Source: an uncultured Clostridia bacterium
GTDB taxonomy: Bacteria > Bacillota > Clostridia > TANB77 > CAG-465
Assembly (NCBI GenBank): GCA_947631415.1
Contig: CANRLG010000006.1
Location: 1 to 59,175, forward strand
DNA length: 59,175 nt
Direction: 5' to 3'
The notes under the pieces are model-generated. The model ran no database searches. It worked only from the letters and a program-made list of their open reading frames with translations, and was not told the DNA's origin. Positions within the stretch are counted from its first letter, which is position 1; the number at the start of each line of letters is the position of its first letter. Both the position numbers and the translations under genes were made by a program. Below are positions 42,998-54,100 of this stretch, piece by piece.

Positions 42998-43490
42998 TAT
43001 TTTTTAAACCTCTTCTCTTCAAATTATCTCTAGTAGTCTTTAAAACATTTAGTAGTTTACATTTTAAATTTATCATAAGGAAAAACAATTTGCAACATTT
43101 TTCCATTATTTTTTTAAATAATTTGTAGATAACAATAAAATTTAATTCGACTGGAATAAATATAAAAAGAATTATCCCTCTTAATACCATATATATTCTG
43201 TAATATAAGTTCATTAAATATTTACTTATTACTTTTCTACTAAATAATATTCCAAGTCCTATTGCAAAAAACATATATGCTCTTATTTCTTCCCTTAAAA
43301 CAAGTAGTAAGTATATTATAGTTATAAAAGTTATTATGATAAAAAATATAATATCTTGTATCATAACAACATATATAGAATTCTTTTTCTTAATCTTTCG
43401 TAAAGTTCTAAATATATCAAAAATACAAGATATTATAATTCCAAGTATAAAAAATATTACAAATTTAGTTAATTGGTAAGTTACAGACAT
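42987..43490 (-). CDS. yabQ: spore cortex biosynthesis protein YabQ
   Basis: Multi-TM protein, FFILGIIISCIFDIFRTLRKIKK; between yabP and divIC. Confidence 0.85.
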   Translation of the reverse strand: MSVTYQLTKFVIFFILGIIISCIFDIFRTLRKIKKKNSIYVVMIQDIIFFIIITFITIIYLLLVLREEIRAYMFFAIGLGILFSRKVISKYLMNLYYRIYMVLRGIILFIFIPVELNFIVIYKLFKKIMEKCCKLFFLMINLKCKLLNVLKTTRDNLKRRGLKNNER

Positions 43491-43780
43491 TACTTAAATA
43501 TCTTATTCATAAATCCTTGTTTCTTGTTTTCAACAGCATCTGAATAACAAACAGCAGAAGTTCTCCCCTCTACAATTAGTTCATTGTTTTCTAAATTTAA
43601 CTTATTCATTTTTAAGTTTTCTCCCTTTAAAGTTAACATTCCAAGCTCAGTTTTTACAATTACTAATTCATCATCAAAGGATAATATATCCTCCACTCCT
43701 GTTATTACAGATTTTTCTCTGTTTTGAATTACAATATTTTGTTCTCTTAAATTTTTAGCTTTATCTTCCATGTTTATCAC
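43490..43780 (-). CDS. yabP: sporulation protein YabP
   Basis: NIVIQNREKSVITGVEDILSFDDELVIVKTELGMLTLKGENLKMNKLNLENNELIVEG. Confidence 0.92.
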   Translation of the reverse strand: MINMEDKAKNLREQNIVIQNREKSVITGVEDILSFDDELVIVKTELGMLTLKGENLKMNKLNLENNELIVEGRTSAVCYSDAVENKKQGFMNKIFK

Positions 43781-43864
43781 CTAGTAATATATATGTGGAA
43801 TAATATAAAATAGAACAAACAGAATAATAATTATTAAAAATTATAATTGCAAAATAACCTAAAC

Positions 43865-43895
43865 AAAAAAACTAGGATATAAACTTTATCCTAGT
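43865..43895 (-). terminator. intrinsic terminator downstream of HAD-like gene
   Basis: On - strand ACTAGGATAAAGTTTATATCCTAGTTTTTTT. Confidence 0.8.
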
Positions 43896-44355
43896 ATAAT
43901 TTAACTTCATCTATTCCTTCAAATTCTTTTACCTTAATTAATCTAATTTTCTCTTTTATTTCTTCACTTAATTCTTCATAACACATTGAGGTTTCTCCAC
44001 CAACACTTTCACAGTCATCTTCTATAAAAATATCTGGCATTTCTTCTTTTATTAAAGTAGCATAACTTTGTCTTGATTGTCTATACCCTACCATTGAGCC
44101 TTCAAAGCCCAATTCATCTATATGTCTTGCCATTTTCATTGCCTGTCTTCCTCTTAAAGAAGTTAAGTATATTATTTCATAGCCTTCTTCTTGCCATTTT
44201 CTTAGAGTTTCTATGGCATTTTTAATTGGAACATAACCTAATATATGTATTCTAGAGAAAAAATTATTATGTTTTGGTTTAAGTATTGTTCCCTCAATAA
44301 ATATCATTATCTTTTTATTATTGTTTTTTATTTTATCAATTATTATGTACCCCAT
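43891..44355 (-). CDS. HAD-like phosphatase/hydrolase family protein
   Basis: IMIFIEGTIL...IETLRKWQEEGYEIIYLTSLRGRQAM...MPDIFIEDDCESVGG. Confidence 0.6.
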   Translation of the reverse strand: MGYIIIDKIKNNNKKIMIFIEGTILKPKHNNFFSRIHILGYVPIKNAIETLRKWQEEGYEIIYLTSLRGRQAMKMARHIDELGFEGSMVGYRQSRQSYATLIKEEMPDIFIEDDCESVGGETSMCYEELSEEIKEKIRLIKVKEFEGIDEVKLY

Positions 44356-44386
44356 TATATACCACCTACTTATTTTAATACTTCTT

Positions 44387-46366
44387 TTATTCCATATTTT
44401 TTAATTTTTGTATAAAATCTCTTATTGTTGCTGCTTTTTCAAATTCATATTTTCTAGCATACGACATCATTTCTTCTGTTAATCTTTCAATAGATTGCTC
44501 TATACTCTCTCCTTTATTAATTTTTACTTTTTCATTTTCCTCCTCTTGTGCAAATGTAGCTTTAACTTTATCTTGAATTGCCTTTTTAATTGTTTGTGGA
44601 ACAATTCCATGTTCCTCATTGTACTTCATTTGTATTTTCCTTCTTCTATTAGTTTCATGTATTGCCTTTTCCATTGACTCTGTTAACTCATCTGCATACA
44701 TTATAACTCGACCATTTGAATTTCTTGCAGCTCTACCTATTGTCTGTATTAGTGAACGTTCACTTCTTAAAAATCCCTCTTTGTCTGCATCAAGAATTGT
44801 AACAAGAGATACTTCTGGTATATCTAACCCCTCTCTTAATAAGTTAATACCAACTAATACATCAAATTTACCAAGTCTTAAATCTCTAATTATTTCAAGT
44901 CTATCTAAAGCTTCTATATCTGAGTGCATATATCTTACTTTAATATCTTTCTGAGTAAGATATGCTGTAAGTTCCTCCGCCATTTTTTTAGTTAGAGTTG
45001 TAACTAAAACTCTCTCTCCTTTAGCTACCACTTCTTTTATATTTGCTGTTAAATCTTCTATTTGCTCATCCGTTGGTTTTACAATTATCTCTGGGTCAAG
45101 TAAACCAGTTGGTCGAATAATTTGTTCAGCAACAACACTAGAATGTTCTTTCTCATATTCTGCAGGAGTAGCACTAACAAAGATAATTTGTTTAACTTTT
45201 TTCTCCCATTCTTCAAATTTTAAAGGACGGTTATCAAAAGCAGACGGTAATCTAAATCCGTTATCTACTAATGCCTCTTTACGTGCTCTATCTCCATTAT
45301 ACATACCTCTAATTTGTGGTATCGTTACATGTGATTCATCTACAACTACTAAAAAGTCATCACCTAAATAATCAAAAAGAGTATAAGGTGTTGAACCTTT
45401 TCCCCTACCAGAAAGAACAGCAGAATAATTTTCTATCCCTTGACAAAAACCTGTTTCTTTTAACATTTCCATGTCAAAATTAGTTCTCTGTTCAATTCTA
45501 TATGCCTCTACTATCTTATCTCTTTCTTTAAAATATTTAATTCTTTCTTCAAGTTCTTCTTTTATTTTCTCTATAGCTTTATCTATCTTATCTCTTTGAA
45601 TAACGTAATGAGATTTAGGATAGATAAATTCATGTTTAGATGTAGCCCTTACTTTTCCACTTATTGCCTCAATTAAACAAACTCTATCTATTTCATCTCC
45701 AAAAAATTCAAGTCTAATTGCTTCTTCATTGTTTCCAGCAGGAAAAATATCTAGTACATCTCCCTTAACTCTAAAATCTCCACGATTAAAGTCTACTTCA
45801 TTTCTGATATATTGCATTTCAACAAGTTTCTTCATTACTTCATCTCGAGAAATTTGCATTCCAGGTCTTACAGACAATACCATACTATTATAATCTTCTG
45901 GAGAGCCTAAAGAATATATTGATGAAACAGAAGCTACTATTATTACATCTTTTCTTTCAAAAAGAGCTGCTGTTGCACTGTGTCTTAATTTATCTATTTC
46001 ATCATTTATTTGACTCTCTTTTTCAATATATGTGTCAGTAGATGCAATATATGCCTCTGGTTGATAATAATCATAATATGATATAAAATACTCAACTGCG
46101 TTTTCAGGGAAAAACTCCTTGAGTTCGCTATAAAGTTGACCTGCAAGTGTTTTATTATGTGCCATAACTATAGTTGGTTTATTTATCTGTGAAATTACAT
46201 TTGCTATTGTAAATGTTTTTCCACTACCTGTAACACCAAGTAGAGTTTGACCTTTATTTCCGCTTTTTATGCCATCTACAAGCGTTTTTATTGCCTCTGG
46301 TTGATCTCCTGTAGGATTATATTTTGAATGTAATTTAAACAATTTTTCCTCTGGTTTTCTTTCCAT
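44387..46366 (-). CDS. uvrB: excinuclease ABC subunit B
   Basis: [58 protein letters not shown]-terminal UVR motif. Confidence 0.98.
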   Translation of the reverse strand: MERKPEEKLFKLHSKYNPTGDQPEAIKTLVDGIKSGNKGQTLLGVTGSGKTFTIANVISQINKPTIVMAHNKTLAGQLYSELKEFFPENAVEYFISYYDYYQPEAYIASTDTYIEKESQINDEIDKLRHSATAALFERKDVIIVASVSSIYSLGSPEDYNSMVLSVRPGMQISRDEVMKKLVEMQYIRNEVDFNRGDFRVKGDVLDIFPAGNNEEAIRLEFFGDEIDRVCLIEAISGKVRATSKHEFIYPKSHYVIQRDKIDKAIEKIKEELEERIKYFKERDKIVEAYRIEQRTNFDMEMLKETGFCQGIENYSAVLSGRGKGSTPYTLFDYLGDDFLVVVDESHVTIPQIRGMYNGDRARKEALVDNGFRLPSAFDNRPLKFEEWEKKVKQIIFVSATPAEYEKEHSSVVAEQIIRPTGLLDPEIIVKPTDEQIEDLTANIKEVVAKGERVLVTTLTKKMAEELTAYLTQKDIKVRYMHSDIEALDRLEIIRDLRLGKFDVLVGINLLREGLDIPEVSLVTILDADKEGFLRSERSLIQTIGRAARNSNGRVIMYADELTESMEKAIHETNRRRKIQMKYNEEHGIVPQTIKKAIQDKVKATFAQEEENEKVKINKGESIEQSIERLTEEMMSYARKYEFEKAATIRDFIQKLKNME

Positions 46367-46378
46367 TTTTTTCCTTTC

Positions 46379-46505
46379 TTGTGACCTAATTAAATTTTAA
46401 AAAAGACAACAGTCAGCCTAGTATTCGTCCCCAAATTCGTCCCCAAAGGACAAAATTTTACTGGTTAATAGTTAATTTTTTAATAAGGACGAATATAGGT
46501 CACAA
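46379..46505. repeat. nested inverted repeats with tandem 12-mers upstream of uvrB
   Basis: Outer 10-bp IR TTGTGACCTA (46379-46388)/TAGGTCACAA (46496-46505); inner IR TATTCGTCC (46422-46430)/GGACGAATA (46487-46495); tandem ATTCGTCCCCAA x2 (46423-46446). Confidence 0.85.
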
Positions 46506-46600
46506 ATTTATTTTGTATAACTAAATGATATTATATAACAAAAAACGTTATTTTTTACTATATAATAATACCATTTTTTGCTTGAAAAAACAAGGCTTTT
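46483..46600 (+). repeat. imperfect direct repeat copy A (left side of pilus island)
   Basis: aggacgaatataggtcacaaatttat...actatataataataccattttttgcttgaaaaaacaaggctttt aligns with 56677-56780. Confidence 0.85.
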
Positions 46601-46622
46601 AAGAAACCTTGTTTTCTTCAAT
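46578..46622 (-). terminator. intrinsic terminator of pilus operon
   Basis: On - strand GAAGAAAACAAGGTTTCTTAAAAGCCTTGTTTTTTC; the left arm belongs to direct repeat copy A. Confidence 0.75.
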
Positions 46623-46631
46623 ATCTCTTTA

Positions 46632-47222
46632 TTATACTCTTTTTAATCTAATTAGAGTTCTATATTTCATATCTATATTCCTACATGTAAATAATGTTAA
46701 ATCCCACTCTCCGTCATACAATTGCGAACTGTTTTCTTGATATACATTTTCTTTATTTATTACCTCATAATTAAATATATTTCCCTCTATATCCATAAAT
46801 TCTACCTTGTCACCTATAAATAATTTATCTAAATTTCCAAAATGAGATTTATAATTATGAGCAATTATTACAGCATCATTTTTATATATGCTTCCTTTAT
46901 ATAATGTAGGTGATATTTTTAAATAATCTTGATTATAACTACTAATTACAGGTAATTTTACTTCTATATTTTCTATGGATATTACTCCTATATAACTTAT
47001 TCCATTATATTTTATAGTTGGCATTTTTTTATCTGGATCTATATCATCTGATATATTTTTCATGGTATTAATAATAGTACTAATGTTATCCACTGCATTT
47101 TTAGATTTGTTTCCTGCAATATAATCTGATATTAAATTATACATTACAAGAGTTAAAGCGGATATTATTAATAATATTCCCACTATCAAAAAAGATTTAG
47201 ATGTATTTATTTTTTTACTCAT
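46632..47222 (-). CDS. sortase (second sortase of pilus cluster)
   Basis: N-terminal TM; IIAHNYKSHFGNLDKL (His) and LTLFTCRNIDMKYRTLIRLKRV (Cys, Arg). Confidence 0.85.
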   Translation of the reverse strand: MSKKINTSKSFLIVGILLIISALTLVMYNLISDYIAGNKSKNAVDNISTIINTMKNISDDIDPDKKMPTIKYNGISYIGVISIENIEVKLPVISSYNQDYLKISPTLYKGSIYKNDAVIIAHNYKSHFGNLDKLFIGDKVEFMDIEGNIFNYEVINKENVYQENSSQLYDGEWDLTLFTCRNIDMKYRTLIRLKRV

Positions 47223-48162
47223 GTAACTTTCTATCTCTTCTTCTAAATAGTATTGAAATAGCTATTGAAACTAATCCACTACCAACTAAAACAGGCACTG
47301 GCCACCATAATTGACCTGTATTTGGTAACTCAATTAAATATGTGTTAGTAACATAAAATTCATCTCCTTGATATGTTACTTCACTTTTATATTTACTTCT
47401 TTCTTGTTCATTTAAATTTTCAACTACAGACCAATCAAATGTATTATCTAAATCTTTCCATACATGTGTCCAGTGGTTTTCTTCATTTAAAATAATTTCA
47501 TCATATAAAATACCATTTTTTAATAAAGAAATTTTTATTTCTTTAGGTCTATTTTCAGTATATCCTTCATCTACCCATCTTTTTATTACACGTTTATCTG
47601 TTATTTTTGACATATCTACATCTAATGTGTATTTTGGATATATATTAACATTATATTCCCAAACATCCTGTACTTGCATATCTGGAAGACTTACGAAAAA
47701 GTCTTGTGGAGTATAAGTTTTAGCTCCTACCACTAAATTTTCTGTAGAAACAAAATATAAACCTAAATCCATATTTTCAAGTTTGGCAATACCATATTCA
47801 TTTGTATATATTTCATAATCAGAAGATATTTCATTTGCTTTTACACATTCTGAAACACTATATAATAATTCATTCCAACCTTGCTGATCTTGATAATCAT
47901 ATATAAAATTATATTCTTTAAATCTATCAACTGTTGTATATACACCAACCTCAGATATATCCGCAATTTTATAGACCTTAAATTTTGCATTTGATAATGC
48001 ATTTTGATCAGTATCAACAAAAGTGATTGTAAGATTTGCAGTTCGATTTTTATCTATTTTAGGCACATTATTTGTTATAATTGGTACAGCTACAACAGTA
48101 TGTAACTGAAATAAAATTACCATCATAATAATGTATTTTATTATATTGATATTTTTATGCAC
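47215..48162 (-). CDS. LPXTG minor/basal pilin with CnaB-type domain
   Basis: Signal peptide; Cna-B-like NHWTHVWKDLDNTFDWSVVE; C-terminal LPNTGQLWWPVPVLVGSGLVSIAISILFRRRDRK sorting signal. Confidence 0.88.
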   Translation of the reverse strand: MHKNINIIKYIIMMVILFQLHTVVAVPIITNNVPKIDKNRTANLTITFVDTDQNALSNAKFKVYKIADISEVGVYTTVDRFKEYNFIYDYQDQQGWNELLYSVSECVKANEISSDYEIYTNEYGIAKLENMDLGLYFVSTENLVVGAKTYTPQDFFVSLPDMQVQDVWEYNVNIYPKYTLDVDMSKITDKRVIKRWVDEGYTENRPKEIKISLLKNGILYDEIILNEENHWTHVWKDLDNTFDWSVVENLNEQERSKYKSEVTYQGDEFYVTNTYLIELPNTGQLWWPVPVLVGSGLVSIAISILFRRRDRKLHE

Positions 48163-48181
48163 AATCTTATATCACCTCACT

Positions 48182-49492
48182 TTATTTTTTTATTACGATA
48201 TTAAAAATATGTTTAGATTTACCATTTCTACCTTTATTTTTCTTCTTTTTCTTTTTATATGAACTACTTACATTAGTAGTAGCAGACCTCACGCCATAAC
48301 TTGTTTTTTGTTTTTCAACTTTCATATCAAAAATTTTATTATGTACACGTGCTCCTTTTCTACTATTAACATTATGTGTAGTCTGCTTTTTATTTTCTTT
48401 TATTTTAGAGAAAAATCCATCTATTATTCCTACACATAATTCTAGATGCTGTTTTATATAATTATAAATATTATTTACTACAATATATTTTTTATTTTTT
48501 CGAATACGGTTATTTACTTTATCATTAACTTTACCTTTTCTTCTATGATGTATAGTATTTATTTTTGGTCTACTATTTTTTTCTAATTTTATCTTTTCAT
48601 TATCTTTTTGTGTATTATTTATTTGTTGGGTTCCTAGCTTAGTATTATGTATCTTAAGCATACTATTTTTTAATTTCTTTTTATATAAAACAAATGCCAC
48701 TATACAAGCCACTAATATAATACCAACTATCAATACTATTTTCCATATACCATTATTCTCATTTTCCTCATTATTCTCTATAGTTTGTTCTCTCATATCT
48801 ATTATATCTATTTTGTGTCCTCTAACAAGTAATCTATGGGAATTTATTCCATATGGAGTACATGTGACTAATGTTGCATACGACTTTCCTTCTTCAATTT
48901 TTAAATAATCTACTTTATCTGGTGTTACGACTTCTATTTGATCAACTTCATATGCTACCTTTTGAGATAAAACATTTACGTAGAATACATCACCTACAGC
49001 TAGTTTATCCAAGTCAGTAAACAACTTAGAAGAAGGTAACCCTCTATGTCCAAGTAATACTGTATGTGTTGAACATTCTCCTGTTGGAAAAGAGCTACCT
49101 TCTAATAATCCAACAGATATTTGAAGAACTTCTTCACTAGATCCATAATATATAGGTTCAACAATGTCTATTTTAGGAATTTCAATGTAACCTATATTTC
49201 CCTCTAATATTTCAAGTCCATTCAAAATATCTATTTCCTTATTAAAAGTTAAAACACTATTATCTGTTAATTCAAATAAATATTTATTATATTCTTTTAT
49301 TTTATTCATTATTCTGTCATATTCTTCAGAATCTAAATTATTAACTTCCTCAATATATCTTGCAACAATTTTAGATTGAATCAAAGAATTATAATAATTA
49401 CCAATAGTTGGATACAACATTAGGGCTATTCCTACAAGAAAACATAATTCTACGATAATATTAGATATTTTTTTCATAAGAATCTCCCTCAT
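48182..49492 (-). CDS. class C (pilus) sortase with extended Lys/Arg-rich C-terminal tail
   Basis: FPTGECSTHTVLLGHRGLPSSKLFTDLDKL, ATLVTCTPYGINSHRLLVRGHKI, then TM and about 160 aa basic extension. Confidence 0.92.
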   Translation of the reverse strand: MREILMKKISNIIVELCFLVGIALMLYPTIGNYYNSLIQSKIVARYIEEVNNLDSEEYDRIMNKIKEYNKYLFELTDNSVLTFNKEIDILNGLEILEGNIGYIEIPKIDIVEPIYYGSSEEVLQISVGLLEGSSFPTGECSTHTVLLGHRGLPSSKLFTDLDKLAVGDVFYVNVLSQKVAYEVDQIEVVTPDKVDYLKIEEGKSYATLVTCTPYGINSHRLLVRGHKIDIIDMREQTIENNEENENNGIWKIVLIVGIILVACIVAFVLYKKKLKNSMLKIHNTKLGTQQINNTQKDNEKIKLEKNSRPKINTIHHRRKGKVNDKVNNRIRKNKKYIVVNNIYNYIKQHLELCVGIIDGFFSKIKENKKQTTHNVNSRKGARVHNKIFDMKVEKQKTSYGVRSATTNVSSSYKKKKKKNKGRNGKSKHIFNIVIKK

Positions 49493-49509
49493 GTAAGTTT
49501 TATTTTTAT

Positions 49510-51171
49510 TTATCTATTTAAGCTTTTTGTTTTAATTAGGAATAAAGTAGATCCAAATACTAATATACCTCCAATTACGTAGAATATTACTGTACCTATT
49601 CCACCTGTTCCAGGTAGTAATGAACCAGGATAGTTCAATACTGTAGCTTCAACAGAACCTGTATCTACATTTCCTTCACTTGTTATACTTTTTTCTTTTT
49701 CATTTTCAACAACAGTTGCCTTTAATGAAAGTCTATCTAAAGATTGAGTAAATTCATTTTCTAAATTTCCTGTCAATTCTTCATCTATCTCTATTGTAAC
49801 ATCATTCATTTTATTATATCCATCAAGAACAGTTGTCTCTTTAAGATAATATGTACCTGCTTTTAATCCATTTAGTGAAGTATGTCCTTGTGCATCAGTA
49901 GATAATTCTGTTGCTTGGTCAATATCTTCTGTCCATCCTGTAAGAGTATTTGTTGCCTCATCTACTTGAGCATATAGAGTTTTTCCATCTTCTTGTTTAT
50001 ATAGTTTAAATCCAACACCTTCCAATGCTTGTTGAGTTTTTCCATTCAATTTTTTTATACTAAATTCATATGTAAATACCTTAATTTTTTCTTCAGGTGT
50101 AGTTGTTGTAGACTCCTGACCACCAGCATTTGGGTTATTTGAAAATTCCAAATGTGCTTTATTTGTATTTCCTTCAGTACCAACAACCGCATCTTTTGTT
50201 AATTTTGCTTGATATTTAACTATTATTTTACTGTCTTTATTTACTTCTGCAATAGTCTTTAAATCATCAATTGATACACTTATATTTTTTCCTTCTGCTG
50301 AAACAGTAAACTTAGATGTAATATCTTGTTCAATTCCATCATCATTTACTAAAAATACTTTTAAACTATCAGCTACATAATCTAGACCTACAGAAAGTGT
50401 ATCACTAAATGCATATTTATATGTAGTATAATCATCATATGTTGTAGGTAATGTACCTTCCAATTTATAATTAATTACATCTCCAATTTCAGCACTTAAT
50501 GCTTTAAGTACCTCTTCACCGTCAAGGCTTTCTGTTTTTTCTAAAGTTGGTACACTTCCTTTTACCTTTATTTTTTGATCTTTAATAACTTGTAAAATAT
50601 ATCTTGTATAAGCTTCACTTGTACCAGCTAAATCTTTAGAATCTTTTATAAAATAATAACCTGCGTTATCAACTTCCATTTTATATACATTATCACTATA
50701 TGTTGAAGTTACACATTCACTAGTTAAATGTTCACTTACAATTTCAGCAAAAGCTTGAGCCATATCTGAATCATATTCATATAATTCTAATACTTCTGCA
50801 ACATCTCTAGCATATGTACAATCTGCAAAAATCTCGCTTAAAGCTTTTGTACTTCCAGTAGGCTCACTACCTGTACCATCTGCTTTTAATCTTCTTTCAC
50901 TAACTGTAACATTTGATGATTTTAAAGCACTTAATAGTTCAGTTGATTCTACTCCACTTCCCCATTTAACATTGCTTAGCACACCAGTTTTACCTTCATC
51001 TAAAAGCCCTTCAAATACTTGATATGCTTGATATTCATGACCTTGCCCAGAACCCTCGAGCGTTATTGTCAATTTTGATTCAGCATTAACTATACATGTT
51101 ACTGAACAAACAATCAACAATAGAACTACTAATAATGTAGCTATAAATTTGTTATTTTTAACATTTACCAT
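49510..51171 (-). CDS. isopeptide-forming fimbrial major pilin (LPXTG)
   Basis: Signal peptide, KLYKQEDGKTLYAQ, E-box-like YYLKETTVLDGYNKM, C-terminal LPGTGGIGTVIFYVIGGILVFGSTLFLIKTK. Confidence 0.92.
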   Translation of the reverse strand: MVNVKNNKFIATLLVVLLLIVCSVTCIVNAESKLTITLEGSGQGHEYQAYQVFEGLLDEGKTGVLSNVKWGSGVESTELLSALKSSNVTVSERRLKADGTGSEPTGSTKALSEIFADCTYARDVAEVLELYEYDSDMAQAFAEIVSEHLTSECVTSTYSDNVYKMEVDNAGYYFIKDSKDLAGTSEAYTRYILQVIKDQKIKVKGSVPTLEKTESLDGEEVLKALSAEIGDVINYKLEGTLPTTYDDYTTYKYAFSDTLSVGLDYVADSLKVFLVNDDGIEQDITSKFTVSAEGKNISVSIDDLKTIAEVNKDSKIIVKYQAKLTKDAVVGTEGNTNKAHLEFSNNPNAGGQESTTTTPEEKIKVFTYEFSIKKLNGKTQQALEGVGFKLYKQEDGKTLYAQVDEATNTLTGWTEDIDQATELSTDAQGHTSLNGLKAGTYYLKETTVLDGYNKMNDVTIEIDEELTGNLENEFTQSLDRLSLKATVVENEKEKSITSEGNVDTGSVEATVLNYPGSLLPGTGGIGTVIFYVIGGILVFGSTLFLIKTKSLNR

Positions 51172-54100
51172 CTTCTTATCCCCTTCCTTTGAAATTTAAG
51201 TTGATTTTTTTTATTTAATAATCTTGGTACAATCATTAATAACATTCCTGATATAATGTAGATTGTTACTCCGCTTCCACCAGCTTCAGGTATTTCCCAC
51301 GTATCTACTTTATATTTTATAATTCCATTATTACCTAAATAAGTATTCAAACTTATATCATTTGTATCATCAGTTGTACTACCAATAGTTGGTAGATAGT
51401 AATTTTTAGAAGTTTCTGTTTCATTTAATGTCTTTCTACCAATACTTTGGTGCAGATCACCAACTCTAAGTCCACCTATTTTAGTTGCAAGTATCCAATT
51501 ACCATTATTTCTATCTTCTGGAATCGTTGCTTCAAAATCATACGTTTCTTCGTATTTTCCGCTTGAATCTACCCAGCAAACATATTCTCCTCTTTTAACA
51601 GACTCTCCTGAAAAACCTGAACCAAATTCAGAACCTTTTCTTGAAACTAAGAGTTGAACTTTTTCTCCTTTATTATCTGGTTTAGGTATATAATAATCTC
51701 CTGCTATAAAATAGAACTCATCTGAACTTGGATTTTGACCATATTTAATTATATCATTCTTTAAAGTAATAACCTCTCCAACTGTAACTTCATTTTTGCT
51801 AAGTGCATCTCTTATAGAATCCAAAGCTTCCTGATTAGGTTGTCCATCAACTGTCGTACCAGGATATTCACCATCATACCTTTTTCCTTCAAAATATAAA
51901 GCATCCTCATTAGTTATACGTTTTAAGTTTCCTCCTTCTTCAACCAAATAAGCTTCTTTGTATAAAATCAAATTCTTTTGAAATATATAATACCTATTAG
52001 TTGATCCAGGAGATAACGTTATAAGTGGATCTCCTCTAGATTCTGCCTCTTGAGTATCAGAAATATATTTATCATAAACAGAATTTGTATAATAGTTTGA
52101 ATACAAATATAATTCACCATCTTTTATATGCTCTTTTCTATATTTTTTATCAATTTTAGATAAATCAATTTCTTTATTATCATCAATTAGCATATCTTTA
52201 CTAATTCCAACAGAATAGAATATTCTAAGTGGTGTTGTTGCTTTTTTGTCACTTAAATTAGTTTTATATTCTGTAATATTTGCATGTGCATCCAATGTTA
52301 TATTTGCTACTTGAAGTGGTATTGATGATGCAGGTAGGTTAACATATAATGCATCAAAGAATTCACTATCAGTCTCTATTCCACCACTATCAAAGTTATC
52401 ATCTTTATAATTTCCAGTATCCTCAACCCATATACGAATATCATTTAGTTTAAATACTCCAGGGAAAGTTGTATAATTAAGTTCATTTGCTGTTGCAGGT
52501 ACTGAATCTCCATAAGCAGGATTTATAATAATTTTATTCCTATCTTCAGCATCCATATCCAACCTATAGAAAATATATTTAGTATTTTGTTGCTTTTGCG
52601 ATATATTATCATCATTAACATCCAGTGTTGGAACGTATTGTTTTGCCAAATCTGCATTTAAGTAATACGTCCATCCTGTAGCAAACGAGCCGTTATTTGC
52701 ATCATACTCTACTTTTTCACTACCATCTGGCTGTGTAGTTACTTTATACCAACCTGGTTCAAAAGTTCCTGATGTACTATTATGCTCTGGGCCTAAATGT
52801 TCAATATTAAATTTATAATCATACACAGCGGATTTTACTAAATTATATAGATTTCCATATAAAAGCATACTACTAACATTATTAACTTCCATATACTGAC
52901 CAACAGGATCAACATATGTTAAAGAAGAATTTACACCGAAATCATTGAGTCCTTCTACTGGAACAAAAGCTGGCTCTTTAATACTTTCAACAATTTCATC
53001 AAATGCTGTACCTATAGATCCTGTTACATCTGAAACACTTTGTGCATAATATGCTTTAGTAACATAGTTAACGTCAATATCTTTATTAGATAAATTATAT
53101 GGATTATTTGTATCATTACCAGATTCTAAATTTGGATAAGTCAAATTATCATAACTATCTGTTATCATATACGCATTACTATGACTAGGTCCAATTGGTG
53201 GAGTTGCTGTATACTCTGTATTTTTGTATGTTGCTTTTCCATCTTTCATATCAGTATATAATCCCTTGAATTCCGAATATGCAGAATAATATTTTAGCTT
53301 ATCTCTTGAAGTATTTGAGCTTGGGTTATTTTTAAACTCATTATAAGCATCAATAGCATCACATAATCCTAAAATTGTCTCTGAACCTACTGTATATGGC
53401 TCATATATAAAATCATCTTCAGTTAAATTATCCAAATCTGCTGTCTGCTTAATATATCCCTTATCTTTTAACCATTCCTTGTTAAAATATTCATTTGGAT
53501 TTACTGTAGGTGGATTCGTAGTTATTTTTTCTTTACCACTTGCTATATTTTTTGTAGGTGAAGTCAAATCAATATCATTAGGATCTGTCATATCAACTGA
53601 TATTGTATACACTTTACAATCCGAACCGTATTCCTTCTTTACGGCAGCTTTAGCATAACCATTTGTCATAAGAGTACTAAATAGTATAGCTCCTTGTGTT
53701 GAACGAACTTGTTTTGCAAATTCTTCCATATTTGTTCTACCTGTAGAATCTGGATTTACATCATTTTTTCCGCTCCCACTTGGAGTAGATTGCGTTAAAC
53801 CACCATCACCATATCCTACTTGTTCAAGTGTTTGTACACCATTTTTATTTGTAAGATGCATATACATATTCCAGTCATATGTCCATTTTGTATCAGATTC
53901 ACGCCATTCTTCTGTGTATTTTGCATTTTTATTTCCTCTATCATTTGTATATCCATAAGCAAGAATATTTTTACCTATTCTAAAATCTGACCATATACCT
54001 TGTAACATATCTGTTGCTGCTCCATCTGTTAAACAAACCATATTAGGAACATATCCAAATTTATAACCATCAATAACTACTTCTTTTTTAGCTTTTAATA

